51,712 nt of DNA from RGIG5612 sp045601405 (GTDB lineage: Bacteria > Bacillota > Clostridia > Lachnospirales > Lachnospiraceae), in the NCBI GenBank assembly GCA_045601405.1, contig JAZRZO010000088.1, positions 1 through 51,712 of the forward strand, in the 5' to 3' direction. The position numbers and the translations under genes were made by a program. The notes below the pieces were generated by a model. It worked only from the letters and a program-made list of their open reading frames with translations, was not told the DNA's origin and did not search any database. Shown piece by piece: positions 1 through 6,707 of the stretch; position 1 is the first letter of the stretch; each line of letters opens with the position of its first letter.

Positions 1-19
1 GATTGAATTGGTTTGTCAT
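1..19 (-). CDS. 5' end of a minus-strand gene (partial)
   Basis: The minus strand has a strong Shine-Dalgarno GGAGG (plus-strand CCTCC at 29-33), nine bases, then ATG at 19-17, and stays open to the window edge (M-T-N-Q-F-N). Only six codons are visible, so no product can be named. It would be transcribed divergently from the lipoprotein gene at 265, with hairpin repeat A lying between them. Confidence 0.5.
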
Positions 20-80
20 AGGATTATACCTCCGTGAAAAATATTTGGGATGATTTCCCAAGGTAAATTCTACGGCAAAA

Positions 81-139
81 AATTTCCCAGAGTAAATCCA
101 ACTTTAATTCCTACTGTGGGATTTACTTTGGGAATTTAC
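81..139 (+). repeat. Hairpin repeat A, copy 1 (MITE-like)
   Basis: About 59 bp, imperfectly palindromic: the left arm TCCCAGAGTAAATCC can pair with the right arm GGATTTACTTTGGGA around a loop of about 18 bases. A nearly identical copy lies in reverse orientation at 22044-22104. A degenerate partial arm (TTTCCCAAGGTAAATTC) precedes it at 55-71. It sits in the divergent intergenic region between the left-edge gene and the cystatin-like lipoprotein. Confidence 0.75.
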
Positions 140-176
140 TCGAAAGGCTATTTTCAACTGTCTTCAGATTCAGAAC

Positions 177-205
177 TTGTATAAACTTATTAAATAAGGT
201 ATCAT
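177..205 (+). promoter_or_regulatory. Putative promoter of the cystatin-like lipoprotein
   Basis: TTGTAT (177-182), 17 bases, TATCAT (200-205), about 60 bases upstream of the ATG cluster at 265. The spacing is ideal but both hexamers are imperfect, so this is a moderate-quality sigma-A-type prediction. Confidence 0.35.
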
Positions 206-264
206 CTAAAAAATGAGATAGTAAATTCCGGTAATATATATCACAGTAATATGTAAGAGGTGTA

Positions 265-651
265 ATGATGATGAGAAGATCCTTGATAAAAGCAGCCGGG
301 GCAGTATTCCTTCTTATATTGGTATTTGTAATGGCAGGCTGTGGAGCAAAAAATAAAGAAAATGAGCAAAAAGAAAGTTATCAGGTAGCAGGAGGCTGGA
401 CTAAGGTTGATGACGGCACTGTTACACCGGAGCTGAAGGAAATGTTTGACAGCGCGACTTCGCAGCTTACCGGAGTAGAGTACACTCCTGTTGAGTTGCT
501 GGAAACACAGATTGTTTCCGGATTGAATTATAAATTTCTGTGTACAGGAAAGGCGGTGGTGCCGGATGCGCAGGAGAAAAAGTTTTATGTTTATATTTAC
601 AAGAATCTCGACGGAGAGGCTGTTGTGACAGAAATTGAAGAGTTAAAATAG
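265..651 (+). CDS. Cystatin-like lipoprotein
   Basis: A 128-residue exported lipoprotein. It has a basic N-terminus, a hydrophobic stretch (about 8-22) and lipobox MAGC with lipidated Cys26, then a short Lys/Glu-rich linker. The mature part has two hallmarks of cystatin-fold cysteine-protease inhibitors: a Gly-Gly-Trp near the start of the domain (43-45) and a Q-x-V-x-G loop (QIVSG, 82-86), followed by beta-strand-like segments. The second-hairpin Pro-Trp of animal cystatins is absent. Family knowledge: cystatins block papain-like proteases by wedging the N-terminal glycine and the QxVxG loop into the active site; inhibition here is inferred. Three ATGs in a row (265, 268, 271) follow an AGAGG site; 268 or 271 gives better spacing. 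It appears to be a single-gene unit and could alternatively be a cystatin-fold protein with no inhibitory role. Confidence 0.7.
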   Translation: MMMRRSLIKAAGAVFLLILVFVMAGCGAKNKENEQKESYQVAGGWTKVDDGTVTPELKEMFDSATSQLTGVEYTPVELLETQIVSGLNYKFLCTGKAVVPDAQEKKFYVYIYKNLDGEAVVTEIEELK

Positions 652-682
652 CCTCCCCCCTCGCATATGAGAGCTGACAATC

Positions 683-759
683 TCGCCTCGCAGCATATAT
701 ATCTCCGTGTGACGGTTGCCGGGTTAGTCGTCCGTCGATATATATGCAGCTTCGGCGGG
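683..759 (+). repeat. Palindromic repeat B, copy 1
   Basis: The outer arms GCATATATATC and GATATATATGC lie just inside CGCC and GGCGGG ends, around a core containing CCGTGTGAC and GTTAGTCGTCCG. Three further copies in the same orientation are at 10235, 51471 and 51670 (the last cut by the window edge). This copy occupies the gap between two convergent genes (stops at 651 and 785). Confidence 0.75.
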
Positions 760-784
760 TTGGTAGACTTCCCTTTACGTTACG

Positions 785-1855
785 TTATTTTTTTCTTAAT
801 GTTCTCACTAATATTATCACGACTGCTGCCACAACAACGGCTATTATAAGCATCCAGATCCATGTGGAGGCGAACCATATGGCGACATCTTCAAGGAAGT
901 TTCCAAATCCGGAGATCCCGTTGCTGAATGCCTGTGAGATCTTTTCACCGAAGGTAAGTGGGTTATCGGATGATGTTATCTTATACACCTCTTCAAGATT
1001 GATAATTACGGTCGAGTAGTCTACTTTTGAGTCATAGCTTTTAAGGCTGCCGCTGAGTTCATCTATAGTGCGCTGGGTCTCAAATATCTGATCCTCTATA
1101 ATAAGTATATCTGAGATGTCATTTGCTGCTGCAATGAGCTCGTTGAGCCGTGCAAGCTTTGCTTTTTCAGTAGTGAGCCTTGTTTCTATATCGTAGTAAT
1201 CCGCAGAAACGTCCTCGGCATTCTTGCTTATGGATGCTATTGAACTGGATTTTTCAGCGTCCTGTAAGAATGCATCAAGGTTTTCTGACGGAATGCGCAT
1301 GGTATAGAATGCGTTTCTGTAGGAGGATGAGGAATTGCTCACATCCATACTCTCGCAGTAGCCGCCGTTTGCCTTTACTGCACTTTCGATATCCTTGCAG
1401 GACTCGTCAAATCTGGTTGTGGTCACCCTCACATTTACTGTATATATCATCTTGGCATTGGCGTTTTCAGGAATGCCGTTTTCAAATATAACAGATGAAC
1501 CGCTGCCGGAAGCACTCTGCGTGTTGGATCCATCTTCCGTGATCCCGCCGGTGCCGTCATAATACATTTTACCGTCGGAGTCCGGCTCGTATGCCGCTGC
1601 CCTGCCATTATCAGGCGTGTATTCATAAGCATCGTTTTTATATCTTTTGCCGGCAGTGCCTGCTGCAATTATAACGACGCCGGTAATACTCACCGCAAGA
1701 AGCGAGCACGCGGTTATGGCGATGATGCGCCACACCTTAAGGCTTTTATTCTGGCCCATCCTCTTTGTGTCGGAACCGGCTTTATAGTTGACGGTCTCAT
1801 CTATATATTTTTCATTAATGTTATTCAGGCTTTTGGAAAAGTTTTCAGTTTTCAT
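785..1855 (-). CDS. Membrane protein with DUF4349 domain, probable anti-sigma partner
   Basis: A 356-residue protein. The N-terminal cytosolic segment (1-41) is followed by a membrane helix (about 42-66), a low-complexity Gly/Ser/Asp linker, a DUF4349 domain with a long coiled-coil-like central part (about 135-320, including TRLTTEKAKLARLNELI), a second membrane helix (about 326-350) and a basic end. Its ATG overlaps the sigma-factor stop as ATGA, with AAAGGGG upstream, so translation is probably coupled; a start seven codons earlier is possible. Gene order and the short cytosolic N-terminus suggest that it tethers or controls the ECF sigma factor. That role is inferred: DUF4349 itself has no established anti-sigma function and the N-terminus has no recognisable zinc-type anti-sigma motif. 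Confidence 0.75.
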   Translation of the reverse strand: MKTENFSKSLNNINEKYIDETVNYKAGSDTKRMGQNKSLKVWRIIAITACSLLAVSITGVVIIAAGTAGKRYKNDAYEYTPDNGRAAAYEPDSDGKMYYDGTGGITEDGSNTQSASGSGSSVIFENGIPENANAKMIYTVNVRVTTTRFDESCKDIESAVKANGGYCESMDVSNSSSSYRNAFYTMRIPSENLDAFLQDAEKSSSIASISKNAEDVSADYYDIETRLTTEKAKLARLNELIAAANDISDILIIEDQIFETQRTIDELSGSLKSYDSKVDYSTVIINLEEVYKITSSDNPLTFGEKISQAFSNGISGFGNFLEDVAIWFASTWIWMLIIAVVVAAVVIILVRTLRKK

Positions 1856-2409
1856 AATGAATAACCCCTTTCGCATAAATATGTTTTAAGCTTTTTTCTG
1901 ATCCTGGTAAGTCTTACAGAAACGTTTTTCTCTGTCAGACCTGTTTTTTTCGCGATCTCGCTGTACGGGGCGGAGAAGTAGTATCTTTCAAGAAATACCA
2001 CGCGGTCTTCCGCAGACTGCAGGTCGAGGAAATTCTCCAGATCCTTAGTGAGCGCTCCGGCCTCAGCCTCTGATTCAACATCCCTTGTATCCGCAAGGCA
2101 TTCATCAAGCTCCGAAAGGGCAACGTCATAATAGCTGTTCCTTTTTGAGGCTGTGTTGTGGTGATAACGCTTGATGGAAAGATTCCTTGCGATCTTACAA
2201 AGAAATGCCGAAAGCGACGAAGGTCTTGCAGGAGGAATGGCATTCCATGCGCCAAGATATGTATCGTTGACACATTCCTTTGAGTCCTCCTCATTCTTCA
2301 ATATATTAGAAGAAAGCCGTTTAAGAAGATTTCCGTATTTTGCCTCAAGGGCTGCTATAGCATTTTCGTTTCGATCAAATAAAAGATCGATGATCATATT
2401 ATCTTCCAT
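1852..2409 (-). CDS. ECF-type RNA polymerase sigma factor
   Basis: A 185-residue two-domain sigma-70 family protein. Region 2 is seen around ECVNDTYLGAWNAIPPARP and LCKIARNLSIKRYHH (about 45-85). Region 4 has a helix-turn-helix around SEIAKKTGLTEKNVSVRL (about 150-170). There is no region 1 or 3, as expected for the ECF group. A good ribosome site (GGAAAGGAAAA) precedes the ATG. Upstream on the minus strand are a TATAAT (plus 2431-2436) and two ATTCCG hexamers at plus 2453-2458 and about 2464-2469, which could take part in its own control. It should direct polymerase to an envelope-stress-type regulon. The gene overlaps the DUF4349 gene by four bases. Confidence 0.9.
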   Translation of the reverse strand: MEDNMIIDLLFDRNENAIAALEAKYGNLLKRLSSNILKNEEDSKECVNDTYLGAWNAIPPARPSSLSAFLCKIARNLSIKRYHHNTASKRNSYYDVALSELDECLADTRDVESEAEAGALTKDLENFLDLQSAEDRVVFLERYYFSAPYSEIAKKTGLTEKNVSVRLTRIRKKLKTYLCERGYSL

Positions 2410-2505
2410 TTGTTTTTCCTTTCCGCCTCAATTATATACTACGAATATAAAGCGGAATACTACCGGAATTGTGAACTTATTTAAAAAATATAACAAACAG
2501 GAATT

Positions 2506-2534
2506 TTGACACAAAGGGTGGCAGTCAATATAAT
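2506..2534 (+). promoter_or_regulatory. Perfect consensus sigma-A promoter
   Basis: TTGACA (2506-2511), exactly 17 bases, TATAAT (2529-2534). Both hexamers match the consensus at every position. Transcription would begin near 2541, within the AGGAGG at 2536-2541. That makes this Shine-Dalgarno unusable and favours the ATG at 2586 (GAGG at 2577-2580) over the TTG at 2553 as the start of the acyltransferase. Confidence 0.8.
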
Positions 2535-2585
2535 TAGGAGGCGTAACGTACGTTGCTGGATATAAGGCTTTGGAAAGAGGTAGCA

Positions 2586-3638
2586 ATGCAGGAAAAAGCG
2601 GGAAGCAAAAGATTAAATCATATAGACGCTCTGAAAGGGTTTGCCATAATATGTGTTGTTCTCGGACACATCGGGAACGGATATATGTGGGGAGAAAATG
2701 TTGATAAAGCGTATTTCTTTATATATAACATAACAAATGCCTTTCATATGGCACTATTCATGATATTAAGTGGATTTGTGTTCAGCAGAGCGTACTGTAC
2801 CGCCCCAGATGGGATTGTCAGTGTTAAAAAGGTTTTTCGCCAGATTATAAACTTAAGTATCATCTATATTTTATGGTCGCTGATATTAGGTTTTTCGAAG
2901 CTGTTTCTCGGAAGCTATGTAAACGAGCCTGTGTCGTGGATAGATATCATCATGATCCCGGTAAAACCGATACAGCTTTACTGGTATATATTTGTTCTTA
3001 TCATCTTTTATGTGATATTTGCTTATATCAGGAAGACAAGGTTAAATATCTGGCTGCTATTGGCGATAACCCTGATCCTTTGTATCGCGAGTCATTTCAT
3101 TCCTCCGCATCTGATCTTTGATGTGAAAAGGCTCTTGTATTATTCGTTCTATTTTACTTTTGGAATGATGCTCGAGACGCAAAAGTGCAGGGCGCAGAGT
3201 AAAGCGGTCAGGATATTTGCAGGGATTTCCGCGACAGTGCTTGTGATGCTTGCAGTCATCTTCTATTTTATCTTCTGGGACAGGGAAATATTTTTGCATG
3301 ACAGATTCATCGTTAATATAGTGATCGCACTCGGCGTGTCAATCGCCGCCTGCTTTATTTTTGATAAGGTCAGCATTATCGGAAACAGCAGACTTCTTGG
3401 ATATCTGGGAAGACATTCGCTGGAAATATACCTGATACATACATTTGTCATATCCGCGGTGCGCGCCTTATATTCGCGGATAGGGGTTTATGATACGGCG
3501 ATAAATATAATAACCTGTCTGATATTGGCGGTGGCAGTTCCGCTGCTCATCTCAATCATTTTCAGAAAGATCAGGATATACGATATATTCTTTTCTCCGG
3601 TAAGCCTGTTTAAGAATACAACAAAAAAACAGGGATAG
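2586..3638 (+). CDS. Acyltransferase 3 family membrane protein
   Basis: About 350 residues with roughly ten hydrophobic helices. The N-terminus has the family signature: basic RLNHIDALKGFAIICVVLGH, where the final His is the conserved catalytic-type residue. Acyltransferase 3 proteins move acetyl or similar groups onto extracytoplasmic sugars or peptidoglycan; the substrate here is unknown. The ATG at 2586 is chosen because the consensus promoter fires downstream of the SD that would serve the earlier TTG (2553). It is monocistronic, with its own promoter and an overlapping terminator hairpin at 3624-3660. Three relatives occur in the glycan island (39274, 40342, 44734), but this one lies far from that cluster. 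Confidence 0.88.
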   Translation: MQEKAGSKRLNHIDALKGFAIICVVLGHIGNGYMWGENVDKAYFFIYNITNAFHMALFMILSGFVFSRAYCTAPDGIVSVKKVFRQIINLSIIYILWSLILGFSKLFLGSYVNEPVSWIDIIMIPVKPIQLYWYIFVLIIFYVIFAYIRKTRLNIWLLLAITLILCIASHFIPPHLIFDVKRLLYYSFYFTFGMMLETQKCRAQSKAVRIFAGISATVLVMLAVIFYFIFWDREIFLHDRFIVNIVIALGVSIAACFIFDKVSIIGNSRLLGYLGRHSLEIYLIHTFVISAVRALYSRIGVYDTAINIITCLILAVAVPLLISIIFRKIRIYDIFFSPVSLFKNTTKKQG

Positions 3639-3662
3639 CATAAGCTGTCCCTGTTTTGATCT
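3624..3662. terminator. Bidirectional terminator between acyltransferase and cupin genes
   Basis: The stem AAAACAGGGATAGC (3626-3639) pairs with GCTGTCCCTGTTTT (3644-3657) with one G-T pair, around an ATAA loop. A-rich on the left and T-rich on the right, it can end both convergent transcripts. It includes the acyltransferase stop codon. Confidence 0.85.
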
Positions 3663-3683
3663 TTTGGATAATTACCACTCTGT

Positions 3684-4040
3684 TCAGTCTTTTGCAGGAA
3701 GAAGCACTACAAGCATCTGAGCTGTATCGGGGCCGATGTTTGTAACACACTTCGGTGAACCGCCTGCGATATGAACGGAGTCACCTGCTTCGAGAATGGT
3801 CTCAACCTCATCTTCGCCTTTAAACTTCATTGTGCCGTGAAGTATATAGTAAATAGATTCTGCTTTATTAGCGGCAAATTCTGTGCCGCCGCCGGCAGGA
3901 AGGAAATGTGTGAGACCGTTTATAAGCTGTCCGTTATCAACATCCTGAGGATCGTGAAGTCTTGTGCATTTGCACTCGTTGTGACCCGGTGCTGTGTAAG
4001 TGTAGTAAGCGTCTTTCTTTGTGATTTTGTAACCAGCCAT
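3684..4040 (-). CDS. Cupin-domain protein
   Basis: A 118-residue single-domain cupin. The double-stranded beta-helix pattern is visible: the first motif region around THFLPAGGGTEFAAN (about 46-60), then YYILHGTMKFKGEDE (about 64-78) and AGDSVHIAGGSPKCV (about 83-98). The usual His-x-His metal ligands of motif 1 are missing (GGGTEF instead), so metal binding is doubtful and it may be a small-molecule binding or isomerase-type cupin. A good SD (AGAGG) lies ten bases before the ATG. It diverges from the thiolase gene across an AT-rich 280-bp region, so the two may share control. Confidence 0.75.
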   Translation of the reverse strand: MAGYKITKKDAYYTYTAPGHNECKCTRLHDPQDVDNGQLINGLTHFLPAGGGTEFAANKAESIYYILHGTMKFKGEDEVETILEAGDSVHIAGGSPKCVTNIGPDTAQMLVVLLPAKD

Positions 4041-4197
4041 TTTTAAATACCTCTTTTTTTATTATTTTGATGTTGTTCATCAATTGTTTATATTGTAGTA
4101 CCAGAATTTTAAAATTTCCATATTTTTCTTAAATAATTATTTATATTGACGTTATGTATTTTTTTGCGTTAGTATTACCAAAGAATAAATTGCGAAT

Positions 4198-4227
4198 AAA
4201 ACAACATTTTACAACTTTTTGTTGTTT
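4198..4227. promoter_or_regulatory. Dyad in the divergent cupin/thiolase region
   Basis: AAACAAC (4198-4204) is mirrored by GTTGTTT (4221-4227), and an inner ACAAC-TTTTT-GTTGT dyad spans 4211-4225. It may be a regulator site for one or both divergent genes. The region is very AT-rich, so chance occurrence is possible. The rest of 4041-4320 shows only AT-rich spacer and the thiolase ribosome site (GAAAGG). Confidence 0.3.
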
Positions 4228-4320
4228 GATAATAGAGCATAAAAAAGTTATATTTATAATTCAGATAGATATTATTATTTTCAGCGATAATCATAAATAT
4301 TAAAGAAAGGTAGTAAAATC

Positions 4321-5619
4321 ATGAATCCAATGAATCAGACAACGCTTCATCCATACTCGAGAAGTGTGTCCATAATCGGAGTGGGGTGTTCGCCGTTTAT
4401 GTACACTTTGGAAAATCCTGAGACGGAAGGCCTTACAGAGGGCGAGCTTTTCGGCTATGCTGCTTACAAGGCTATGGAAGATGCAGGGGTAACACCCAAG
4501 GATGTGGATTATTATTTCCACGGTGAAGCAAGCCCGTTTAACGGCTCCAACTACATTACACCGAACATTCAGGTTTCCGAATGGTTCGGTATGAGGGGGA
4601 AGGGCTCGATCCACCACTCAGAGGCATGCTGCACAGGCTATCTTGCGCTTGAGCAGGCGGTTAATGCTGTTGCGTCAGGAAAGTATAATGTAGTGCTTTC
4701 GGGCTGTGTTGAGTTTGGTGATGCTATTGTTGATCCGGATAAGCCGGCCCACATGAGGAGAAAATTTGATGACGCGCTTTTCCAGGAATCTCTGAAATGG
4801 CTCTATGACAATTGCTATACGAGAGAGATGATGTGCGGGCCTAACCTTCATCAGGATGATGGCGCGGCATGGTATCAGCAGGAATACGGCCTTACTGATG
4901 AGGAAATGGACGATACTCTCATCCATATGGCTATCAACAGTAGAAGAAGCGCGGCAAAGAATCCTCTTGCGCTTGCGCAGAAGGAATATACCGAGATCGC
5001 TAAGGAAAATGGCTTTGATGATGTAATGGAATATATGAAGTCGTTCTACAATCCGAAGATGACCGGATATCTCAGAGCTTCAGGTCTTGAGCTTAAGTGT
5101 GACGGAGCAGCCGCTATGATCGTCTGCCCGACAGAGATGGCTTCTCAGTTCACAGACAAGAAACCCATAGAAGTACTTGGAATAGGAAATGCAACACGCG
5201 AGGCTAATCAGCCGCACGTAGAGCTTTTCGGAACACGTGAAGCTGTTCGCCAGGTTTATGAACTTACAGGTGTAAAACCTGAGGATATCGACCTGCTTAT
5301 GGCAAACGACTTCTTTATAACATCCCAGCTTATTGCCGCCGAAGCATCAGGATATCTGCCGGCAGGTGAGGGCTGGAAATACTTTATCGATGGGCGCACA
5401 TCATATGATGGTGATAAGCCGATCAATACAAACGGCGGCAGATGCTCGTTCGGCCATGCTCACGCAGCAAGCGGTGTGGCAGATATCTACGAAGCGGTAA
5501 TGCAGATGAGAGGCGCATGCGGGGAAAGAAATGTTAAGAAACTTCCGAAGACAAGTCTTATCAGAGGCTTCGGCGGTGCTCAGAACCTTGCTGCAATCAT
5601 CTTACGCACTAAGGAATAA
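4321..5619 (+). CDS. Thiolase-family protein (SCP-x/BbsB-like)
   Basis: A 432-residue thiolase-superfamily enzyme of the lipid-transfer/SCP-x type. The nucleophile region is SEACCTGYLALEQAV (about 99-113), where a Cys pair replaces the common A-C-S-T-G, and the C-terminal catalytic His sits in NTNGGRCSFGHAHAASG (about 376-392). It should bind acyl-CoA and form or cleave a carbon-carbon bond; the actual acyl group is unknown. It is followed after 10 bases by a DUF35 zinc-ribbon/OB protein, the standard partner of this subfamily in archaeal thiolase/HMG-CoA synthase complexes and in the benzylsuccinate enzyme BbsAB. The sequence is intact and starts behind a GAAAGG site. It is unlikely to be ordinary acetoacetyl-CoA thiolase, which needs no DUF35 partner. 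Confidence 0.8.
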   Translation: MNPMNQTTLHPYSRSVSIIGVGCSPFMYTLENPETEGLTEGELFGYAAYKAMEDAGVTPKDVDYYFHGEASPFNGSNYITPNIQVSEWFGMRGKGSIHHSEACCTGYLALEQAVNAVASGKYNVVLSGCVEFGDAIVDPDKPAHMRRKFDDALFQESLKWLYDNCYTREMMCGPNLHQDDGAAWYQQEYGLTDEEMDDTLIHMAINSRRSAAKNPLALAQKEYTEIAKENGFDDVMEYMKSFYNPKMTGYLRASGLELKCDGAAAMIVCPTEMASQFTDKKPIEVLGIGNATREANQPHVELFGTREAVRQVYELTGVKPEDIDLLMANDFFITSQLIAAEASGYLPAGEGWKYFIDGRTSYDGDKPINTNGGRCSFGHAHAASGVADIYEAVMQMRGACGERNVKKLPKTSLIRGFGGAQNLAAIILRTKE

Positions 5620-5629
5620 GGAGGTCGTC

Positions 5630-6049
5630 ATGGGCGTTAAATTAGAAAGAATAGTAAAAACATATTATGATAATCTTGCAGAAGGTAAGATAACGGCGCG
5701 CAGATGTAAGGACTGCGGCGCGGTGGAATGGCCTCCGCTTCTGGGCTGCAACACATGCGGTTCAACTGAAATGGAATGGATCGAGATAAGCGGAAAGGCA
5801 AAGATGGTACAGTTTGTTATGCCTTCGCCAATTACAAGAAGGCCGGAAATGAGTGATATCAAGCCGTATGTGCTTGCTGTTATCGATCTTCCGGAAGGCC
5901 CATCAGTAAATGTAATGGTACGCGGCATCAATAAAAAGAACAAAGATATCGTCCGTGCGGCCATGCCTGTTGATGTTCACGCTACGATAATTGAAAGGGA
6001 CGGATACAACACGGTTATCTTTGATCTGGATGAGGTACCTGAAGCCTGA
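5630..6049 (+). CDS. DUF35 zinc-ribbon/OB-fold acyl-CoA-binding protein
   Basis: A 139-residue protein with an N-terminal helix, then a rubredoxin-like zinc ribbon with CKDCG (about 24-28) and CNTCG (about 40-44), then an OB-fold (about 55-135, with KAKMVQFVMPSP and YVLAVIDLPEGP). Members of this family bridge thiolases and help position CoA substrates. The ATG at 5630 follows a perfect AAGGAGG (5618-5624), and the gene starts 10 bases after the thiolase stop, so the two are surely one operon. A strong hairpin at 6092-6120 ends the pair. Confidence 0.85.
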   Translation: MGVKLERIVKTYYDNLAEGKITARRCKDCGAVEWPPLLGCNTCGSTEMEWIEISGKAKMVQFVMPSPITRRPEMSDIKPYVLAVIDLPEGPSVNVMVRGINKKNKDIVRAAMPVDVHATIIERDGYNTVIFDLDEVPEA

Positions 6050-6091
6050 CTTAAGTTCAGCTTGAGGTAGACATAATATCAGCTTATAATT

Positions 6092-6120
6092 AACCGGCCG
6101 GTGTTGATCGGCCGGTTTCT
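6092..6120 (+). terminator. Terminator after the thiolase/DUF35 pair
   Basis: AACCGGCCG (6092-6100) pairs perfectly with CGGCCGGTT (6109-6117) around an eight-base loop and is followed by a short T-containing tail (TTTCT). The GC-rich stem is strong; the T-tract is weak. Confidence 0.7.
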
Positions 6121-6137
6121 CATGCATGATATGAAAA

Positions 6138-6599
6138 ATGTCATATCAATTTCTCGTAAAGTATTTTATCGTTGCCTTTATTCTGGCAGACATCAGTGTC
6201 TCCGATATAAAAAACAGAAGGATCCCTAATGAGGACATAGTTTTTCTGATCCTGATCTGGATCTTCAGCTCACTGACTGATAAAAGCGGAACAGCTGATA
6301 CAGTATTAAGATTACCGGCATCATTGGGGATATGTCTGCTGTGTTCGTGTGCTGCGGGGTCATTCAGGCTTATCGCGAACAAAAATGGTTTTGGAACGGG
6401 AGATATAAAGTTGATTTTCGCGCTCACACTTTTTACAGGCTTCACAAACAGTCTCTATATGCTGATATTAGCCGGAGTTTTGTCGATAATATATGTGGCG
6501 ACAGTAAAAAAATGCAAATTTAATGAAGCGTTCGCTTTCGGGGCGGCGCTGTCCGCTGCCGCGGTTTTCATAATAAGCTTAAACAGCTCATGCTTATAA
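6138..6599 (+). CDS. Prepilin peptidase-like A24 membrane protease (orphan)
   Basis: A 153-residue polytopic membrane protein with both aspartates of the A24 aspartyl protease family: Asp23 in SDIKNRRIPN and Asp89 in GFGTGDIKL, each at a membrane boundary, with about five hydrophobic segments. It lacks the N-terminal methyltransferase domain of PilD-type enzymes and so resembles the short TadV/CpaA-like form, which cleaves Flp-type prepilins. No pilin or secretion genes are nearby, so its substrate must be elsewhere. No Shine-Dalgarno is evident before the ATG, which starts only 18 bases after the terminator hairpin. Confidence 0.8.
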   Translation: MSYQFLVKYFIVAFILADISVSDIKNRRIPNEDIVFLILIWIFSSLTDKSGTADTVLRLPASLGICLLCSCAAGSFRLIANKNGFGTGDIKLIFALTLFTGFTNSLYMLILAGVLSIIYVATVKKCKFNEAFAFGAALSAAAVFIISLNSSCL

Positions 6600-6707
6600 A
6601 AAAACAGCAAAAAAATACATTTCTTTTATTTTCATTGATAGAAATATTGGTGATTACATGGTAAAATAATCCATACCCTTATGTTATTTTTTCAGGAGGA
6701 AGTATTA

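Noticed and set aside
683..759. Repeat B as a CRISPR unit or phage attachment site
   Set aside because: Copies are dispersed, palindromic and without spacers, and no integrase or cas genes are in the window.
667..1019. Two overlapping plus-strand frames after the cystatin-like gene
   Set aside because: They read through repeat B and antisense to the DUF4349 gene, with no Shine-Dalgarno.
2553..2585. TTG start for the first acyltransferase with AGGAGG upstream
   Set aside because: The perfect promoter at 2506-2534 would begin transcription inside that AGGAGG, leaving no usable site; ATG 2586 has its own GAGG.
4198..4227. Same operator as the TetR site at 24850
   Set aside because: The half-sites are arranged the other way round (ACAAC...GTTGT rather than TGTTGT...ACAACA), so there is no reason to assign the same regulator.
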